Shown here piece after piece: positions 15,736-24,635 of a stretch of DNA of 57,809 nt. Location of the stretch: assembly GCA_004323695.1 (NCBI GenBank), contig SCRU01000162.1:1-57809 (forward strand), read 5' to 3'. Each line of letters starts with the position of its first letter. Position 1 is the stretch's first letter. The DNA comes from Burkholderiaceae bacterium (GTDB taxonomy: Bacteria; Pseudomonadota; Gammaproteobacteria; Burkholderiales; Burkholderiaceae_C). The position numbers and the translations under genes are program-made. The notes beneath the pieces were generated by a model. The model was not told the DNA's origin, ran no database searches, and saw only the letters and a program-made list of their open reading frames with translations.

Positions 15736-16440
15736 ATGAGTGCACAACTGTTGATGATTGAAGACGATGCCCGCCTGGCCGGCATGGTGAGCGAGTACCT
15801 GGGCCAGTCGGGCTTCGAGGTGTCGCACGCGCTGGATGGTCTGGGCGGCCTGGCACGCGTGCAGGAGCTCGCGCCCGACCTGGTCATTCTGGACCTGATG
15901 CTGCCCGACATCGATGGCCTGGAGGTCTGCCGGCGCATCCGTGCGCTGCCCAGCGATGCCGCGCAGGTGCCGGTGCTGATGCTGACCGCCAAGGGCGACC
16001 CGATGGACCGCATCATCGGGCTGGAGCTCGGAGCTGACGACTACCTGCCCAAGCCGTTCGAGCCGCGCGAGCTGCTGGCGCGGGTGCGCGCGATCCTGCG
16101 CCGGCGCACCGAGGGCGCCAAGCCCAGCAACAAGATCATCCGCTTCGGCTCGCTGGAGATCGACCGCGATTCCCGCAGCGTGACGGTGGGCGGCGCGGCC
16201 ACCGAGCTGACGTCCTACCAGTTCGACCTGCTGGTGGCGCTCGCGGAGCGCGCGGGACGGGTGCTGAGCCGCGACCAGATCATGGAGGCGGTGCGCGGGC
16301 GCGAGCTGGAGGCGTTCGACCGCTCCATCGACGTGCATATGGGGCGCATTCGCGCGGCCATTGAAGAAGATGCCAAGAACCCGAAGCGGATCCTCACGGT
16401 GCGTGGCGTCGGCTACGTGTTTGCCAAGCAACAGGACTGA
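15736..16440 (+). CDS. OmpR-family response regulator
   Basis: A 234-residue regulator with an N-terminal receiver (acidic pair E9/D10/D11, phospho-acceptor D53, K106 in DYLPKPFEP) and a C-terminal winged-helix DNA-binding domain (about 138-232, with LTSYQFDLLVALAERAGRVLSRDQIMEAV and SIDVHMGRIRAAIEE). It pairs with the histidine kinase 24 bases downstream. RstA or CpxR-like relatives respond to envelope stress, but the regulon here is unknown. TAAACT is placed six bases before the ATG with no ribosome site, so the transcript may be leaderless. Confidence 0.93.
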   Translation: MSAQLLMIEDDARLAGMVSEYLGQSGFEVSHALDGLGGLARVQELAPDLVILDLMLPDIDGLEVCRRIRALPSDAAQVPVLMLTAKGDPMDRIIGLELGADDYLPKPFEPRELLARVRAILRRRTEGAKPSNKIIRFGSLEIDRDSRSVTVGGAATELTSYQFDLLVALAERAGRVLSRDQIMEAVRGRELEAFDRSIDVHMGRIRAAIEEDAKNPKRILTVRGVGYVFAKQQD

Positions 16441-16464
16441 CCGGAACGACCGGGAGCGATCCGC

Positions 16465-17664
16465 GTGCCGCCTTTCAACGTCCTGTCGCGCCGCCTGTAC
16501 CTGCGCATCTGGCTTGCCGTGGTGGGCGGCGTAGCGGTGCTCACCCTGGTGGTGGGCTGGGCCTGGCAGATCACGGCGCAGCATTACCGGCTGCACGAAC
16601 CGCGCGACGTGGTGGTGCGCGATGCCGGCGGCAACATGATCGGTTCGGCCGAGGCCGAGGTCAACCGCGTCCCGGGAGAGGGCCTGGAATTCGTCGTCAC
16701 GCTGGACAGCGGCCAGACCCTGATGCTGCAATTGCCCACGCGCGGACACCGCCCGCCAGCCGGGCCGCCGCCCGCGTGGATGCGCTCGCCGTTCGGCTTT
16801 GCCTGGCTGCTGGCCCTGGTCGGCGCGGCGGTGGCCCTGGGGGTGTACCCGATCGTGCGGCGCCTGACACAGCGGCTCGAGTCGCTGCAGCGCGGGGTGC
16901 AGCGCTGGGGCGAAGGGGATCTGACGGTGCGCATGCCGGTGCAGGGCCATGACGAGGTAGCGGATCTGGCGGCGCGCTTCAACCACGCCGCGGAACGCGT
17001 GGAAACGCTGGTGAAATCGCACAAGTCGCTGCTGGCGAATGCCTCGCACGAGCTGCGCTCGCCACTGACCCGCATCCGCATGGGGCTGGAGCTGATGGGC
17101 GACGCGCCGGCACCGGCCTTCAAGAACGAGATCGCGCGCAATATCGCCGAGCTGGATCAATTGATAGATGAAATCCTGCTGGCCAGCCGGCTCGACGCCC
17201 AGGAGGTCGATATTGGCACGGTGGAGCCGGTGGACCTGACCGGGCTGGCGGCCGAGGAATGCGCGCGCCAGGACATCGAGCTCGATGCCGGCGCCAGCGC
17301 CACGGACACTGTGGACGTAACGGTGGACGGCGTGCCCAAGCTGCTGCGGCGCGCCATTCGCAACCTGATTGAAAACGCGCGCCGCTACGGCACCGGCGCC
17401 ATCACGGTCGGCGTCCAGCGCGAGGGCACGCGCGCCGTGCTGCGCGTGAGCGACCGCGGACCCGGCGTGCCGCCGAACCTGCGCGAGCGCATCTTCGAGC
17501 CGTTCTACCGCCTGCCGGGCGCGAGCGAGCGCTCGGGCGGCGTCGGCCTCGGGCTGGCGCTGGTGAAGTCGATCGCGCAGCGGCACGGCGGCACGGCGCG
17601 CTGCGAGGATCGCAGCGGCGGCGGCGCCACCTTCGTCGTCGAGCTGCCGCTGCGCAACACGTAA
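16465..17664 (+). CDS. sensor histidine kinase, HAMP-HisKA-HATPase
   Basis: A 399-residue inner-membrane kinase. The first membrane helix is about 13-33, a short periplasmic part follows (35-108), the second helix is about 111-130, HAMP is 131-183 and the dimerisation helix carries H195 in NASHELRSPLTRIR. The ATP-binding domain has NLIENARRYG, DRGPGVPP, FEPFYR and GVGLGLALVKSIAQRHGG. The start is a GTG 24 bases after the response regulator stop. The small periplasmic domain (about 75 residues) resembles CpxA/RstB-type kinases. The signal is not evident. After its stop, CCCCATTT pairs with AAATTGGGG, a possible hairpin without a U-tract. Confidence 0.93.
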   Translation: MPPFNVLSRRLYLRIWLAVVGGVAVLTLVVGWAWQITAQHYRLHEPRDVVVRDAGGNMIGSAEAEVNRVPGEGLEFVVTLDSGQTLMLQLPTRGHRPPAGPPPAWMRSPFGFAWLLALVGAAVALGVYPIVRRLTQRLESLQRGVQRWGEGDLTVRMPVQGHDEVADLAARFNHAAERVETLVKSHKSLLANASHELRSPLTRIRMGLELMGDAPAPAFKNEIARNIAELDQLIDEILLASRLDAQEVDIGTVEPVDLTGLAAEECARQDIELDAGASATDTVDVTVDGVPKLLRRAIRNLIENARRYGTGAITVGVQREGTRAVLRVSDRGPGVPPNLRERIFEPFYRLPGASERSGGVGLGLALVKSIAQRHGGTARCEDRSGGGATFVVELPLRNT

Positions 17665-17778
17665 CAGCGGCGCCATTGCCGGCGCTGTGCGAAATATCAC
17701 AGCAATAGCCGCGCCATTTCGCCTGACGCCCCATTTATCCCTCAAATTGGGGATGAAAAAATGCAGAAAATTACCTAC

Positions 17779-17902
17779 AGTTACTTCACTGCTGTCACAG
17801 TAACACGGGCTTGAAACTCACCAAGAGTTCAACTCCATCAGGGTATCCCAACGACGTCCTTTCCAAGGACTTCTTCAAGCCACCGCAAGGTGGCTTTTTT
17901 TT
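17779..17902 (+). ncRNA. candidate small RNA with consecutive hairpins
   Basis: Between the histidine kinase and the nitronate monooxygenase are several ordered inverted repeats: GTTACT/AGTAAC (17780/17799), TTGAA-A-CTC/GAGTTCAA (17811/17825, one bulged A), GTCCTT/AAGGAC (17856/17865, 3-base loop) and a strong terminator hairpin. No reading frame fits and no coding sense was found. Alternatives are an attenuated leader for the downstream gene or the 3' UTR of the kinase. No clear promoter was found, so the 5' end is a guess. Confidence 0.4.
17877..17902 (+). terminator. Rho-independent terminator
   Basis: The stem AAGCCACC / GGTGGCTT with GCAA loop is followed by a run of eight T. This is the strongest intrinsic terminator on the plus strand of the window. 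It ends either the two-component operon or the small RNA candidate. Confidence 0.9.
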
Positions 17903-17941
17903 GCCTGGCAAGGCGACGGCGTCAAGGCTCACAATCGCGTC

Positions 17942-18937
17942 ATGAACACTCGCTTGACCTCTCTATTCGATCTCTCATTGCCCGTGGTGCTGGCGCCGAT
18001 GGCACTGGCCAGCGGCGGCGAGCTGGCGGGCGCCTGCGCCCGGGCCGGTGCACTGGGGCTGGTGGGCGGCGGCTATGGCGATCTGGCCTGGACCCAGCGC
18101 GAGTACCGGCTCGCGCTGCAGGTGGCGGACACGGCCGCGCAGCGCGCGCGCATCGGCTGCGGCTTCATCACCTGGAAGCTGGACGAAGACGCCTCGGCGC
18201 TGGACTGGGTGCTGGACCAGCGGGGCGAGGACCGGCCGCGCGCCCTGATGCTGTCGTTTGGGGATCCGCGGCCCTACGGCGCACGTATCGCTGCGGCCGG
18301 CGCCGTGCTGATATGCCAGGTGCAGCGGATGGACCAGGTGCCGCAGGCGATCGAGGCCGGCGCGCGGATCATCGTCGCGCAGGGTGCCGAGGCCGGCGGA
18401 CACGGCATGAATTCGCTGAACGGCCGCGCCACCATGACGTTCGTGCCCGAACTCGCCGACTGGCTCGCCGCGCACGCCCCCGACACACTGCTGCTGGCCG
18501 CTGGAGGCATTGCCAACGGACGCACCCTGGCCGCCGCGCTGATGCTGGGTGCCGACGGCGCCGTGGTCGGCTCGCGACTGTGGGCGACGCGCGAGAGTCT
18601 GGCCACGCCCCAGGCCAAGGACCAGGCGGTGCAGGCCAATGGCGACGGCACGGCCCGCAGCGCGGTGTTCGATATCCTGCGGCGCAAGCACTGGCCGGCC
18701 CCCTATGACTTTCGGGCTGTCCGCAACGATCTGCACCGGCAGTTGGAGGACCGCGTGGACGCGCTGCGCGCCGATCCTGCGCCGGCCCGCGCCCGCTACG
18801 ATGCCGCCGTCGCGGCGGGGGACTTCTCCGCGGCGCATGCGACCGTCGGCGAAGCCGCAGGGCTGATCCACGACTGTCCATCGGCGGAACAGGTACTGCA
18901 GCGAATGCAGCGCGAGGCCGCGGCACTGTGGCGCTGA
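17942..18937 (+). CDS. nitronate monooxygenase (2-nitropropane dioxygenase family)
   Basis: A 331-residue FMN-dependent TIM-barrel enzyme, predicted to oxidise alkyl nitronates such as propionate 3-nitronate. Family segments are LPVVLAPMALASGGELAGA at the N-terminus, IIVAQGAEAGGHGMNS (about 142-157) for FMN phosphate contact, LLLAAGGIANGRTLAAALMLGADGAVVGSRLWATRES, and the tail AGLIHDCPSAEQVLQRM. The general base His is probably the His of AGGHG. It stands alone between the terminator and a cell-surface gene block. CACAAT lies six bases before the ATG and there is no good ribosome site. Confidence 0.88.
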   Translation: MNTRLTSLFDLSLPVVLAPMALASGGELAGACARAGALGLVGGGYGDLAWTQREYRLALQVADTAAQRARIGCGFITWKLDEDASALDWVLDQRGEDRPRALMLSFGDPRPYGARIAAAGAVLICQVQRMDQVPQAIEAGARIIVAQGAEAGGHGMNSLNGRATMTFVPELADWLAAHAPDTLLLAAGGIANGRTLAAALMLGADGAVVGSRLWATRESLATPQAKDQAVQANGDGTARSAVFDILRRKHWPAPYDFRAVRNDLHRQLEDRVDALRADPAPARARYDAAVAAGDFSAAHATVGEAAGLIHDCPSAEQVLQRMQREAAALWR

Positions 18938-19029
18938 GTGGTGCGGGGTATCTGGCCCGTCGCGGCGCGGATAATCCGGGCTGATTTGCTACTGCTCGCC
19001 GGCGCCACAGGCCGCGTCGACCCGCCACG

Positions 19030-20295
19030 ATGACACCACTTCAGGAACGCTTTGACACGGCAGCGAAATGGGCCCTGGTCGGCGTTTTTCTAAGCTTTCC
19101 GGTCGCCCTGGGTCTGGCCAATACCCTGACCGCCGTGGTGGCGCTGTGCTGGGTCGCCGCCGGCCATTACCGGCAACGCTGGCAGGCCATCCGGCACAAC
19201 CCCATGACGCTGCCGGCGCTGGTGCTGTTCGGCCTGATTTTGCTGGGCACGCTGTATTCGACCGGCGACATGGCGCACATCCGCCTGCATGTCGGCAAGT
19301 ACAGCAAGTTGCTGATCGCCCTGGTTTTTCTATCCCTGCTGGACCAGGCGCGCTGGCGCCGGTATTGCCTGGGTGCGTTTGGCGCGGGCATGCTCTTCAT
19401 CCTGGCGTCGGTCTATGCCAGCATCTGGGTTCGCCTGCCATGGGTCAGCGCGCAGGCCAATCCGACACGCCCGCTGGGCTGGGGGGTCGACCACACCGTC
19501 GTGGGAGACTACATCACGCAAAACGTGATGATGTCCTTTTTTGTCGTGCTGTGCCTCACGCTGTGCGTCGCGGCCCGGCAGCATCGCCACAAGGGGGGAT
19601 GGCTTGCGTTGGCGATACTGGCCGCGATCAGCATCACGCATCTATCACGGGGACGAACGGGCTATTTCGTATTGACCGCCTGCCTGCTGACTTTTGTCGT
19701 AACTGTCGTTCCCAAACGGGGCCGCTACGCGGCGCCGCTGACCGTGGCAGCCGTGCTCGCGACGGTGCTGGTCATCGGCCTGCTCAGTTCCAGGATGATC
19801 GAGGCACGCTATCAGCAAGCCTGGAGCGACTTTCAGCACCGCAACACCGACATTCACACCTCCATCGGCCATCGTCTGTACAACTACAGGATCGTGCTGC
19901 GGCTGATCCGGCAACGGCCGCTGCAGGGCTGGGGCACCGGCTCCTACGACCGTGAGTCATGCCGGCTGATCGTGAATCCCGCGGAATGTGTCGAGTTCGG
20001 CTGGCACCCGCACGATCAGTACCTGTTCTTCTGGATGGAGAACGGCCTGCCCGGACTGCTGGCCTATTTGTGGCTGATCGCGGCCATGATTCGCGTCGGC
20101 CGGGCACGCACCGGCCCGGACCGATACCTGGTCTACGGCCTGGCCGGCGCGCTGATCGCCGACAGCCTGATCAACTCGCCGCTGTTCAGTTCGCGCGAAA
20201 ACCACTTCTTCATGTTCATGATGGCATTGCTGATGGCGGGCCCGATCCTGCGGCGCGCCGAGCCGGTCAGCGCCCCACCGTCTCGGTCAGGCTAG
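19030..20295 (+). CDS. O-antigen ligase family protein
   Basis: A 421-residue membrane protein with about 11-12 helices and the Wzy_C/O-antigen-ligase pattern: a large periplasmic loop near residues 280-330 with TSIGHRLYNYRIVLRLIRQRPLQGWGTGSYDRE and WHPHDQYLFFWMENGLPGLLAYL. Such enzymes join undecaprenyl-linked polysaccharide to lipid A-core, or a related acceptor, on the periplasmic side. The Arg, His and Gly residues of the loop (GWGTGS, HPHDQY) match the family. It overlaps the convergent glycosyltransferase by 29 bases at the 3' end. WaaL is the likely equivalent, but the acceptor is unknown. Confidence 0.87.
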   Translation: MTPLQERFDTAAKWALVGVFLSFPVALGLANTLTAVVALCWVAAGHYRQRWQAIRHNPMTLPALVLFGLILLGTLYSTGDMAHIRLHVGKYSKLLIALVFLSLLDQARWRRYCLGAFGAGMLFILASVYASIWVRLPWVSAQANPTRPLGWGVDHTVVGDYITQNVMMSFFVVLCLTLCVAARQHRHKGGWLALAILAAISITHLSRGRTGYFVLTACLLTFVVTVVPKRGRYAAPLTVAAVLATVLVIGLLSSRMIEARYQQAWSDFQHRNTDIHTSIGHRLYNYRIVLRLIRQRPLQGWGTGSYDRESCRLIVNPAECVEFGWHPHDQYLFFWMENGLPGLLAYLWLIAAMIRVGRARTGPDRYLVYGLAGALIADSLINSPLFSSRENHFFMFMMALLMAGPILRRAEPVSAPPSRSG

Positions 20296-21088
20296 CGCTG
20301 TCGTAGCGCTGTGCCACGCAACGGAAAAAGCATTCGAGCGCAATGAAATAGCAAAACAGGAAACCCGCGCCGCCATCCAGAAAGCCGAGCTTGAAAAAAT
20401 ACAGGCGGATGAAGACGGACGTGCCATAGACCATTCCAGCGACGATGCCGCCTGGCTTGCCGGAGCGGGCGCGCTTGACGGCGCCGAGCATCGCGTACTG
20501 GGTCAGCTTTTCCAGGCTGGCGCGCACCGAGTCGCGAGAGTAATGCAGCAACGCGGATTCCAGCGTCTGGCGCGGCACGGGCTCGCCCGCGAGCACCGCC
20601 CGCTCATGCACCGCGCCCTCGAAGCGCTGCAACTGGTCACGACGAAACAGCCGCTCCACCGGGGCCTGCGACCGGAAGTGCCGCAGTTCGCGCCCGAAGG
20701 CCACCACGCGCCAGCGCACACAGCCCACGACACGCGCGTCGGCCTGAATGGCGGCACGCAGCTCCTGCTGCAGTGTTGGCGTGATTTCCTCGTCCGCGTC
20801 GAGAAAGAAAATGTAGTCGCCGCTGGCATGCGTCAGCAAGCGGTTGCGCTGCACGGCGAAGCCTTGCCAGTCGGCATGCAGGAACACCTGCGCGCCCAGG
20901 CCGCGGGCCAATGCCACGGTGTCGTCGCTGCTGCCGCTGTCCACCACGACCCGCTCATCGGCGAACGCGGCGCTGCGCAGGCAGCGGCCAATTCGCGATG
21001 CCTCGTTTTTCGTCAGCACCGCGATGGTCAGACGCGGGCGCGCGGGAGCACTGGAAGGCGACGTGGGGGGCGGGTCGGCAGGGGTCAT
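20267..21088 (-). CDS. family 2 glycosyltransferase, WaaE-like
   Basis: A 273-residue GT-A glycosyltransferase: LTIAVLTKNEASRIGRCLRSAAFADERVVVDSGSSDDTVALA (19-60) and GDYIFFLDADEEI with the metal-binding DxD near residues 95-97. The region FRSQAPVERLFRRD, VHERAVL and the C-terminal hydrophobic VFIRLYFFKLGFLDG resemble WaaE/KdtX proteins that add glucose to the inner core of lipopolysaccharide. It probably acts at the cytoplasmic face of the membrane. It is the last gene of a minus-strand run starting near ilvE and shares 29 bases with the O-antigen ligase gene. Confidence 0.88.
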   Translation of the reverse strand: MTPADPPPTSPSSAPARPRLTIAVLTKNEASRIGRCLRSAAFADERVVVDSGSSDDTVALARGLGAQVFLHADWQGFAVQRNRLLTHASGDYIFFLDADEEITPTLQQELRAAIQADARVVGCVRWRVVAFGRELRHFRSQAPVERLFRRDQLQRFEGAVHERAVLAGEPVPRQTLESALLHYSRDSVRASLEKLTQYAMLGAVKRARSGKPGGIVAGMVYGTSVFIRLYFFKLGFLDGGAGFLFCYFIALECFFRCVAQRYDSASLTETVGR

Positions 21089-21109
21089 GGTGGCGTCGCG
21101 CTCGATGGC

Positions 21110-22021
21110 TCAGACAGCGCCAGGGTCGAGCTGCCAGACTCCGCGCAGACGGCCCCAGGCGCGCGCCAGGTGCTTTGGCGACAACAGCAGGACGCGCGCC
21201 AGCACATTCAAGCAGGCCGAGCCCAGCAGCCGGCGGCGCGCGCGGCGCCCGGCTGCCACCCCGAAATGCTTGGATTGAAAGCGGATTTTCGATTGTGCAT
21301 GGTGAAAGCCGCGCCAGTACTCGGCACGCCAGGGCCGCGTACCCTTCACCGAGCCGCGCGAAAAATGCACCACCTCGATTTGCGGCAGCACCAGGATCTG
21401 GCCCTGCCGCCGGAACACGCGCAGGCACAGGTCTTCATCTTCGTAGTACAGGAAAAAGCGCGGATCGAAGCCGGCACCTTCCCCCAGCGTGGCCCGCAGC
21501 CGCGGCAGGTTCACCAGCATCACCGCGGCGCAGGCGTAGCCCACGTTGAGCGGCCCCTCGGCCGCGCCGCCGCGCGGACGCCAGGCGTGCCGTGGCCAGC
21601 TGTAGTTGATCTGCTGGTGACCGGCGCCATCCACCAGTTGCGGCACCAGCAGGGTCGCCTCGTCCCAGGTGTTGGCGGCGGCCACCAATGCTCCGACCGC
21701 GGCCGGTGTGATCAGGCAGTCCGGATTGAGCAGCAGCGCGTAGGGCGTGCCGACCCGCGCCAGGCCTTCATTGTTGGCGACCCCGTAACCGCGGTTTGCA
21801 GGCAGACGCAGCAAGGACGCGGCAGGCAGGTGCGCTTGCACGGCCGCACAGGTATCGTCCTGGCTCGCGTTGTCCACCACGATGACGTGCGCCAGCGTGC
21901 GCAGGCCCTCTGCCAGCGCCGCGATGCAGTGGCTGCTGTTGTAGGTCACCGCCAGCACGGTCACCTGAGCCAGCAGCGCCGGCAGATCCTGCGGAACGAC
22001 AGGGTCCGCCGGGTCACTCAA
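21110..22021 (-). CDS. family 2 glycosyltransferase, rhamnosyltransferase-like
   Basis: A 303-residue glycosyltransferase: VTVLAVTYNSSHCIAALAEGL, VIVVDNASQDDT, NRGYGVANNEGL and LLLNPDCLI, followed by GFDPRFFLYYEDEDLCLRVFRRQG. This pattern is typical of rhamnosyl- and related transferases of O-antigen or exopolysaccharide. The start was set at a TTG whose last bases overlap the stop of the zinc-finger gene (TTGA); an ATG 60 bases upstream lies inside that gene and is less likely. The acceptor and sugar are unknown. It lies 21 bases before the WaaE-like gene, so the two are probably co-transcribed. Confidence 0.87.
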   Translation of the reverse strand: MSDPADPVVPQDLPALLAQVTVLAVTYNSSHCIAALAEGLRTLAHVIVVDNASQDDTCAAVQAHLPAASLLRLPANRGYGVANNEGLARVGTPYALLLNPDCLITPAAVGALVAAANTWDEATLLVPQLVDGAGHQQINYSWPRHAWRPRGGAAEGPLNVGYACAAVMLVNLPRLRATLGEGAGFDPRFFLYYEDEDLCLRVFRRQGQILVLPQIEVVHFSRGSVKGTRPWRAEYWRGFHHAQSKIRFQSKHFGVAAGRRARRRLLGSACLNVLARVLLLSPKHLARAWGRLRGVWQLDPGAV

Positions 22022-22224
22022 TGGGCATGCCCTGCGGCTTCGCCTTCCTTGAGGCGGTATTCCGTGCCGCAGTACGGGCACTTGACCTCGCCGGTCTTGC
22101 CCACATCCAGGTAGACCCTGGGGTGGCTGTTCCAGACCTTCATGTCGGCCTTGGGATTGGGGCAGAACACACCGCCCATGTCGGTCAGGTCCTGGGCCAG
22201 CAATTCAACGGGGGGGTTACTCAT
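22018..22224 (-). CDS. CHCC-type zinc-finger protein
   Basis: A 68-residue cytoplasmic protein of the zf-CHCC family. The zinc ligands are C21, H34, C49 and C52, in FCPNP, NSHPRVYL and VKCPYCGTEYRL. The family is related to the zinc-binding accessory subunit of mitochondrial complex I; its role in bacteria is uncertain. The gene overlaps ilvE by four bases upstream and the glycosyltransferase by four downstream, a chain of coupled starts. The position after ilvE is, as far as I recall, common in betaproteobacteria. No anomaly was seen. Confidence 0.88.
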   Translation of the reverse strand: MSNPPVELLAQDLTDMGGVFCPNPKADMKVWNSHPRVYLDVGKTGEVKCPYCGTEYRLKEGEAAGHAH

Positions 22225-23159
22225 ACTTTGGCAAGCCAGTGGGCGTATTTCGGGTTGCGGCCATTCACGATGTCGAAGAACGCATTCTGGATTTTTTCGG
22301 TGATCGGTCCGCGACTGCCGGAGCCGATCTCGATGCGGTCGAGTTCGCGGATGGGGGTGATCTCCGCCGCGGTGCCGCTGAAGAAGACCTCGTCGGAGAT
22401 ATACACCTCGTCGCGCGTGATGCGCTTTTGCACCAGCTCCAGCCCCAGGTCCTTGCAGATGTGCAGCACCGTATTCCGCGTGATGCCGTTCAGCGCGCCC
22501 GCCGACAGATCGGGGGTGTAGACCACGCCGTCCTTGACCACGAAGACGTTCTCGCCGGCGCCTTCGCTGACAAAGCCCGACGCGTCCAGCAGCATGGCCT
22601 CGTCGTAGCCGTCGTCCAGCGCCTCCATGTTCGCGAGGATCGAGTTGGTGTAATTGCTGACCGTCTTGGCCTGCGTCATGGTGATGTTGACATGATGGCG
22701 CGTATAGCTGGAGACCTTCACGCGAATGCCGCGCTTCATGCCCTCCTCGCCCAGATAGGCCCCCCAGGGCCAGGCCGCGACCATCAGGTGAATCGTGTTG
22801 CCCTTTGGACTCACGCCGAGCTTCTCGTCGCCGATCCAGAGCAGCGGGCGCAGGTAGCAGCTCTCGAGCCTGTTCGCGCGCACCACGGCTTTTTGCGCCT
22901 CGTTCACCTGCTCCTTGCCAAACGGCAGCTTCATGCGCAGGATTTTGGCGCTGTTGAACAGGCGATCTGTGTGTTCCGCGAGCCGGAAGATGGCGGTGCC
23001 GCCCGCGGTGTTGTAGGCGCGCACGCCCTCGAAGGCGCCGCAGCCATAGTGCAGCGTGTGCGTCAGCACGTGGATCTTGGCGTCGCGCCAGTCCACCATC
23101 TCGCCGTCCATCCAGATTTTTCCGTCGCGGTCGGCCATTGAAGCAGGTTGGGGGCTCAT
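22221..23159 (-). CDS. ilvE: branched-chain amino acid aminotransferase
   Basis: A 312-residue PLP enzyme that transfers the amino group between Leu, Ile or Val and 2-oxoglutarate in the cytoplasm. The N-terminal WMDGEMVDWRDAKIHVLTHTLHYGCGAFEGVRAY is diagnostic, K165 in TQAKTVSNYTNS is the PLP lysine, and ASGFVSEGAGENVFVVKDG with LNGITRNTVL completes the cofactor site. The length is normal for the class IV fold. It heads the minus-strand run ilvE, zinc finger and two glycosyltransferases. AAGGA lies eight bases before the ATG. The call is secure. Confidence 0.97.
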   Translation of the reverse strand: MSPQPASMADRDGKIWMDGEMVDWRDAKIHVLTHTLHYGCGAFEGVRAYNTAGGTAIFRLAEHTDRLFNSAKILRMKLPFGKEQVNEAQKAVVRANRLESCYLRPLLWIGDEKLGVSPKGNTIHLMVAAWPWGAYLGEEGMKRGIRVKVSSYTRHHVNITMTQAKTVSNYTNSILANMEALDDGYDEAMLLDASGFVSEGAGENVFVVKDGVVYTPDLSAGALNGITRNTVLHICKDLGLELVQKRITRDEVYISDEVFFSGTAAEITPIRELDRIEIGSGSRGPITEKIQNAFFDIVNGRNPKYAHWLAKV

Positions 23160-23225
23160 GGGGGGTTCCTTAAGAAGATGCGGTGCAAATCCTGCAAAAC
23201 CCCGATTTTACGAGGACTGACCGGT

Positions 23226-24635
23226 TCAGCCCTGCAGACTGCGCGCGACGTCGATGGCCTGTTCAATGCGCTCCACCGCGTGAATGGTCAGCCCTTCGAA
23301 ATCCTTGGCCCCCTTCTTCGGCGCATTCGCCTTGGGGACTACCGCCACGCTGAAGCCCAGCTTGGCCGCCTCGCGCAGCCGTTCCTGGCCGCGCGGCGCG
23401 GGGCGGACCTCGCCGGCCAGCCCGACCTCGCCGAACGCGATGAAGCCACGGGGCAAGGCCTTGCCGCGCAGGCTGGAGGTGATGGCGAGCAGCACCGCCA
23501 GGTCGGCGGCCGGCTCGCCGATGCGCACGCCGCCCACGGCGTTCACGAACACGTCCTGGTCCATGCAGGCGATGCCCGCGTGGCGGTGCAGCACGGCCAG
23601 CAGCATGGCGAGACGATCCCGGTCCAGCCCCACCGACAGGCGCCGCGGGCTCGGGCCGCCGCTGTCCACCAGCGCCTGCAGCTCCACCAGCATCGGGCGC
23701 GTGCCCTCTAGCGTGACCATGACGCAGCTGCCGGGCACCGGTTCGCTGTGCTGCGAGAGAAAAATCGCGCTCGGGTTACTCACCCCCTTGAGCCCCTTCT
23801 CGGTCATGGCGAACACGCCGATCTCGTTGACCGCGCCAAAGCGGTTCTTGATGGCGCGCACCAGGCGGAAGCTGCTGTGCGTGTCGCCTTCGAAATACAG
23901 CACGGTATCGACCATGTGCTCGAGCACGCGCGGGCCGGCCAGCGCGCCTTCCTTGGTCACGTGGCCCACCAGCACGATGCACGTCGCCCGGCCACGGGCG
24001 GCTCCATCGGACCGCCCGCCCGCCTTGGCATAGCGCGTGAGGTGCGCCGCGCATTCGCGCACCTGTGCCACCGAGCCAGGCGCCGAAGTCAACTGCTCCG
24101 AATACACGGTCTGGATCGAATCGATCACCGCGATGTCGGGCTGCGTGGCCTCCAGCGTGGCCAGAATCCGCTCGAGCTGGGTCTCGGCCAGCACCTTGAC
24201 CTGCGACTGTCCCAATCCGAGCCGGCGCGAGCGCAGCGCGACCTGGGCGCCGCTTTCCTCGCCCGTCACGTACAGGGTGTTTTGCCCGGCGCGCTGCAGC
24301 GAGTCGAGCGCCTGCAAGAGCAGCGTGGATTTGCCGATGCCCGGGTCGCCCCCCATCAGCACGACGCCGCCCTCGACCATGCCGCCGCCCAGCACACGGT
24401 CCAGTTCCTCGTGGCCGGTGGGTGTGCGGGCCATGTCGACGGCGTCGATTTCACCCAGCGTCGCGACTTCGGCGGTTTTGGCCAGCGAGGCGAACCGGTT
24501 TTTGGCTGGCAGCGCGCTTTCGGCGACTGATTCGATCAGCGTGTTCCAGGCGTTGCAGTGCGGGCATTTGCCCAGCCACTTCGGGCTGGTGCCGCCGCAC
24601 TCGTTGCAGGTGTAGATGGTTTTGTCTTTGGCCAT
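23226..24635 (-). CDS. radA: DNA repair protein RadA
   Basis: A 469-residue RecA-like helicase used in recombination and branch migration. The N-terminal zinc finger has C10, C13, C24 and C27, then the Walker A GGDPGIGKST near 95-103, the RadA-specific KNRFGAVNEIGVF, and a C-terminal Lon-like domain (VFVNAVGGVRIGEPAADLAVLLAITSS and RGFIAFGEVGLAGEVRP). Its length is normal. It is probably transcribed from TATATT placed exactly six bases before the ATG on the minus strand, so it may be leaderless. It diverges from hpaR with 107 bases between the starts. Confidence 0.97.
   Translation of the reverse strand: MAKDKTIYTCNECGGTSPKWLGKCPHCNAWNTLIESVAESALPAKNRFASLAKTAEVATLGEIDAVDMARTPTGHEELDRVLGGGMVEGGVVLMGGDPGIGKSTLLLQALDSLQRAGQNTLYVTGEESGAQVALRSRRLGLGQSQVKVLAETQLERILATLEATQPDIAVIDSIQTVYSEQLTSAPGSVAQVRECAAHLTRYAKAGGRSDGAARGRATCIVLVGHVTKEGALAGPRVLEHMVDTVLYFEGDTHSSFRLVRAIKNRFGAVNEIGVFAMTEKGLKGVSNPSAIFLSQHSEPVPGSCVMVTLEGTRPMLVELQALVDSGGPSPRRLSVGLDRDRLAMLLAVLHRHAGIACMDQDVFVNAVGGVRIGEPAADLAVLLAITSSLRGKALPRGFIAFGEVGLAGEVRPAPRGQERLREAAKLGFSVAVVPKANAPKKGAKDFEGLTIHAVERIEQAIDVARSLQG

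Noticed and set aside
20267-20295. 29-base overlap of convergent O-antigen ligase and glycosyltransferase genes as a regulatory device.
   Set aside because: Short convergent overlaps are common in compact genomes and nothing else marks it.
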